Below are positions 61,876 through 64,000 of a stretch of 64,000 nucleotides of DNA, one piece after another. The stretch spans positions 62,001 to 126,000 of the forward strand of contig NZ_JXKM01000008.1 in NCBI RefSeq assembly GCF_001885905.1, given 5' to 3'. A program made the position numbers and the translations under genes. Each line of letters opens with the position of its first letter. The first letter of the stretch is position 1. The stretch comes from Enterococcus devriesei (GTDB lineage: Bacteria > Bacillota > Bacilli > Lactobacillales > Enterococcaceae). The notes under the pieces were generated by a model. That model saw only the letters and a list, made by a program, of their open reading frames with translations, made no database searches and was not told where the DNA came from.

Positions 61876-63598
61876 GCTTCTTCCCCTCCATTCCTTGAGA
61901 CTTCGCAAACTCCTGATACACTTGACAAGTCTTCAGCAACTCCTCATGTGTTCCCTTACCTGCGATCCTACCCTTTTCTAGAACAATAATCTGATCCGCA
62001 TCCTTAATGGTCGAGAGCCGTTGAGCAACGATCACAATTGCGGCCTCCGTTAATTCTTGTTTTAAGGCTTTCCGCAGTTTTGCATCTGTTTGATAATCTA
62101 AAGCCGAAAAACTATCATCAAAGAAGTACAGATCAGCTGGTTTGATTAATGCGCGAGCAATACTTAACCGCTGTTTCTGCCCGCCCGAAAAATTATTTCC
62201 TTTTTGTGCCACAAAAGCGTCATATTGTCCATCTATATGATTAATAAAGTCTTCGGCTTGAGCGATTCTGGCAGCTTGTTTCATTTCTTCTATTGTCGCT
62301 TGCGGATTGCCAAAAAGGAAATTATCTTTGACCGTTCCACTAAATAGAAAGGCTTTTTGCGGAACATAGCTGATCCTTGCTCTCAGCGCCTCTTGAGTAA
62401 CATCTTGAATTGAGTCACCTAAGAAGCGAATCTCACCTTTTGTGGTATCCTTCAAACGCAACAGCGCTTTGGCAATTGTACTTTTACCCGAGCCTGTTCC
62501 ACCGACGATCGCCGTCACACCTTTCGGAATTTCAAAAGTAATATCTGATAATACGGCCTCTTCAGCACCGCTATAGGCAAAATCAACATGATCAAAGACC
62601 GCGATTGGTGAATCTGCTCTTGGTTCAAAAGAAACCTTCTGACCATCAACAATTTCTTCTTCTTTTGCTAACACTTCACCAACCCGTTCCAATGAAGCCA
62701 ACGCTTTGGGGATCATTACGATCACCATTGCAGCCATCGTCAAAAACCATAAACTTAGAATAGTATACTCGCTAATAGCTGTTAAACTCCCAATCGGTAC
62801 GTTTCCTTGAAGCACTAATACGCCACCAAAAGCTAAAACAGCGGTCATTCCAATTCCCATTACTAAATTAACAGTCGGGTTTAAGACAGCAAATAATTTA
62901 TTTACCCGAATCATAACATCCGCATAGCTAGAAAATGTTTGATCCGTCCGCTCTTTTTCAAAGTTCGTTTTATTAAAAGCGCGGATCACCCGTACGCCAG
63001 TGTAAAATTCTCTCAAGATCTGCATCATTTTATCCATCCGTTGTTGCATCACGTCAGCTAAAGGAATCGCTTTTTTGATTACTAATAACGAGACCACTGA
63101 AAATAGAACGATCGATGCGATCGGAATCCAACTAAAGCGCCACGATATGACTCCTGTCAAAATAATTGAAGCAAGACAAATCAACGGTGCGGGAATAATC
63201 ATTTGAAAGACCATCATCATAATTTGCTGAATATTCGTAATATCACTAGTTGTCCGAGCTAGCAAAGTCGGCGTTCCAAACTCATCCATATCGGCGATTG
63301 ATAGTTGTTGGGTCTTGTCCACTAACCGTTTCCGCAAAAAATAGCCGAAACGTCCGGCTAGAATGGCAGAAAAATAGCTAGCGATAATTGAAACGATCCC
63401 CGTTAAAATAGCAATCCCAAGCATGAATGCGCCGTTGCGCCAAATCGCTCCTTGGTCCTGCGTTAAAATACCTTCATCAATAATTTCAGCTACATAGTAA
63501 GGAATCATCAACGTCCCAACAGCCTGCACAATCATTAAGATGAAGGTGATGAAGAACATCCTCTGATATTCTTTGAAAAAGATTTTGAATAATTTCAT
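61856..63598 (-). CDS. ABC exporter subunit with degenerate ATPase residues (EfrE-like)
   Basis: A 580-residue half-transporter with six membrane helices in the first ~310 residues. Walker A is GGTGSGKSTIAK and the signature is a normal FSGGQKQRLS. Walker B reads YFFDDSFSALD, with Asp in place of the catalytic Glu, and the H-loop is AQRLSTI, with Gln in place of His. Combined with the altered signature of the partner, one composite ATP site is non-catalytic, the hallmark of asymmetric multidrug exporters. It is first in the operon, behind a MerR-type promoter. Confidence 0.88.
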   Translation of the reverse strand: MKLFKIFFKEYQRMFFITFILMIVQAVGTLMIPYYVAEIIDEGILTQDQGAIWRNGAFMLGIAILTGIVSIIASYFSAILAGRFGYFLRKRLVDKTQQLSIADMDEFGTPTLLARTTSDITNIQQIMMMVFQMIIPAPLICLASIILTGVISWRFSWIPIASIVLFSVVSLLVIKKAIPLADVMQQRMDKMMQILREFYTGVRVIRAFNKTNFEKERTDQTFSSYADVMIRVNKLFAVLNPTVNLVMGIGMTAVLAFGGVLVLQGNVPIGSLTAISEYTILSLWFLTMAAMVIVMIPKALASLERVGEVLAKEEEIVDGQKVSFEPRADSPIAVFDHVDFAYSGAEEAVLSDITFEIPKGVTAIVGGTGSGKSTIAKALLRLKDTTKGEIRFLGDSIQDVTQEALRARISYVPQKAFLFSGTVKDNFLFGNPQATIEEMKQAARIAQAEDFINHIDGQYDAFVAQKGNNFSGGQKQRLSIARALIKPADLYFFDDSFSALDYQTDAKLRKALKQELTEAAIVIVAQRLSTIKDADQIIVLEKGRIAGKGTHEELLKTCQVYQEFAKSQGMEGKKHEHQAS

Positions 63599-63623
63599 CT
63601 TTTTTCCCTCCTTCTCTTATGAT

Positions 63624-63654
63624 AGGATAAACTGTAACGTAACGTCACAGTCAA
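63624..63654 (-). promoter_or_regulatory. MerR-type promoter and operator of the ABC exporter
   Basis: Minus strand TTGACT (63649-63654) and TATCCT (63624-63629) are 19 bp apart, too long for normal use. A 21-bp palindrome with three mismatched positions (63631-63651; arms ACTGT and ACAGT around two ACGT) fills the spacer. This is the arrangement MerR activators untwist. Confidence 0.85.
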
Positions 63655-63674
63655 GCAGAAAGAGAGAACTTTTT

Positions 63675-64000
63675 ATGAAAAAATATTTGACCATTAGCGA
63701 GATGGCAAAGTACGCTGGAATCAGTCGCCGAACCCTGATTTATTACGATCAAATAGACTTATTCAAACCCGCAAAAATTGGTGATAATGGTTATCGCTAT
63801 TATGGAATCGATCAATATTTCGAGTTAGATGTCATTCTTTTATTGAAAAATCTCGATGTCGCCCTGGAAGATATTCATGTATTTTTGAAGAATCGAAACG
63901 TGGATTATGTGCTAGCTGGCTTTATACGACAAAAGCAGATAGTAGATGAGCAGATTACTAAGTTGAAGACCATTCGTAATTCATTAGACAGCTACATTGA
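63675..64000 (+). CDS. MerR-family transcriptional regulator (3' part outside window)
   Basis: The first 108 codons are visible. A winged HTH opens the protein (YLTISEMAKYAGISRRTLIYY, DQIDLFKP, then NGYRYYGIDQYFELDVI). A helical linker follows and the ligand domain lies beyond the edge. The start has only a weak AGAGAGAA site. It is divergent from the ABC exporter genes with a MerR operator between. It is best explained as the drug-responsive activator of the exporter, like ChlR of efrEF. The inducer is unknown. Confidence 0.88.
   Translation, partial: MKKYLTISEMAKYAGISRRTLIYYDQIDLFKPAKIGDNGYRYYGIDQYFELDVILLLKNLDVALEDIHVFLKNRNVDYVLAGFIRQKQIVDEQITKLKTIRNSLDSYI

Overview
The window is ordinary chromosomal DNA from a low-GC Gram-positive coccus of the order Lactobacillales, most likely Enterococcus. 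Pointers are the gene order pcrA-ligA-gatCAB-dgkB, rapZ-yvcK-whiA and cdaA-cdaR-glmM, a GlnP with two fused substrate-binding domains, a GH25 lysozyme, and a D-aspartate ligase/aspartate racemase pair. That pair makes the D-Asx cross-bridge known in E. faecium, and argues against E. faecalis, whose bridge is L-Ala-L-Ala. The species cannot be fixed from the sequence. I saw no rRNA, tRNA, insertion sequence, prophage or CRISPR array. Most genes lie on the minus strand.

Layout. 1-9.5 kb: 23S rRNA methyltransferase (partial), diacylglycerol kinase, GatCAB amidotransferase, DNA ligase, PcrA helicase. 9.6-12.7 kb: ClC chloride transporter and cytoplasmic alpha-amylase, convergent on one shared terminator. 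12.8-16.5 kb: fruRKA fructose operon. 16.5-18.4 kb: three genes without clear function. 18.4-26.5 kb: engB, clpX, a secreted GH25 lysozyme, trigger factor, then a small gene with sppA, an RDD protein and a TPR protein. 26.5-32.3 kb: glmS behind a glmS ribozyme, then cdaA-cdaR-glmM. 32.4-36.0 kb: a large pyruvate:ferredoxin/flavodoxin oxidoreductase. 36.3-41.9 kb: thioredoxin-fold protein, rapZ-yvcK-whiA, and D-Asp ligase with racemase. 42-46.9 kb: uvrBA behind a LexA box. 47-51.1 kb: glnPQ behind a GlnR box, and a glycerol dehydrogenase-like gene. 51.5-52.7 kb: tuf. 53.3-59.9 kb: ilvDBNCA for isoleucine/valine synthesis. 60-64 kb: a heterodimeric ABC exporter and a divergent MerR regulator, with a classic 19-bp-spacer MerR promoter between them.

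Two themes connect the genes. One is envelope supply: glmS and glmM make UDP-GlcNAc precursors, cdaA/cdaR control c-di-AMP and sit with glmM, RapZ-YvcK-WhiA link metabolism to division, and D-Asp ligase/racemase supply the cross-bridge. The other is nitrogen and amino-acid control: GlnR on glnPQ, and CodY on the ilv operon.

The most notable find is the ilv leader (59671-59928). It combines a promoter, an adjacent near-consensus CodY box, a 21-codon leader ORF with six consecutive Ile/Val/Leu codons, and a strong terminator whose proximal arm can instead pair with an upstream antiterminator. This looks like ribosome-mediated attenuation rather than the T-box more usual in Firmicutes. Other points of interest are a 10-bp helix that could close the 5' and 3' ends of the glmS leader, structured RNA candidates upstream of the sppA cluster and tuf, a hairpin abutting the engB ribosome-binding site, and a PFOR with an Arg/Ala-rich tail.
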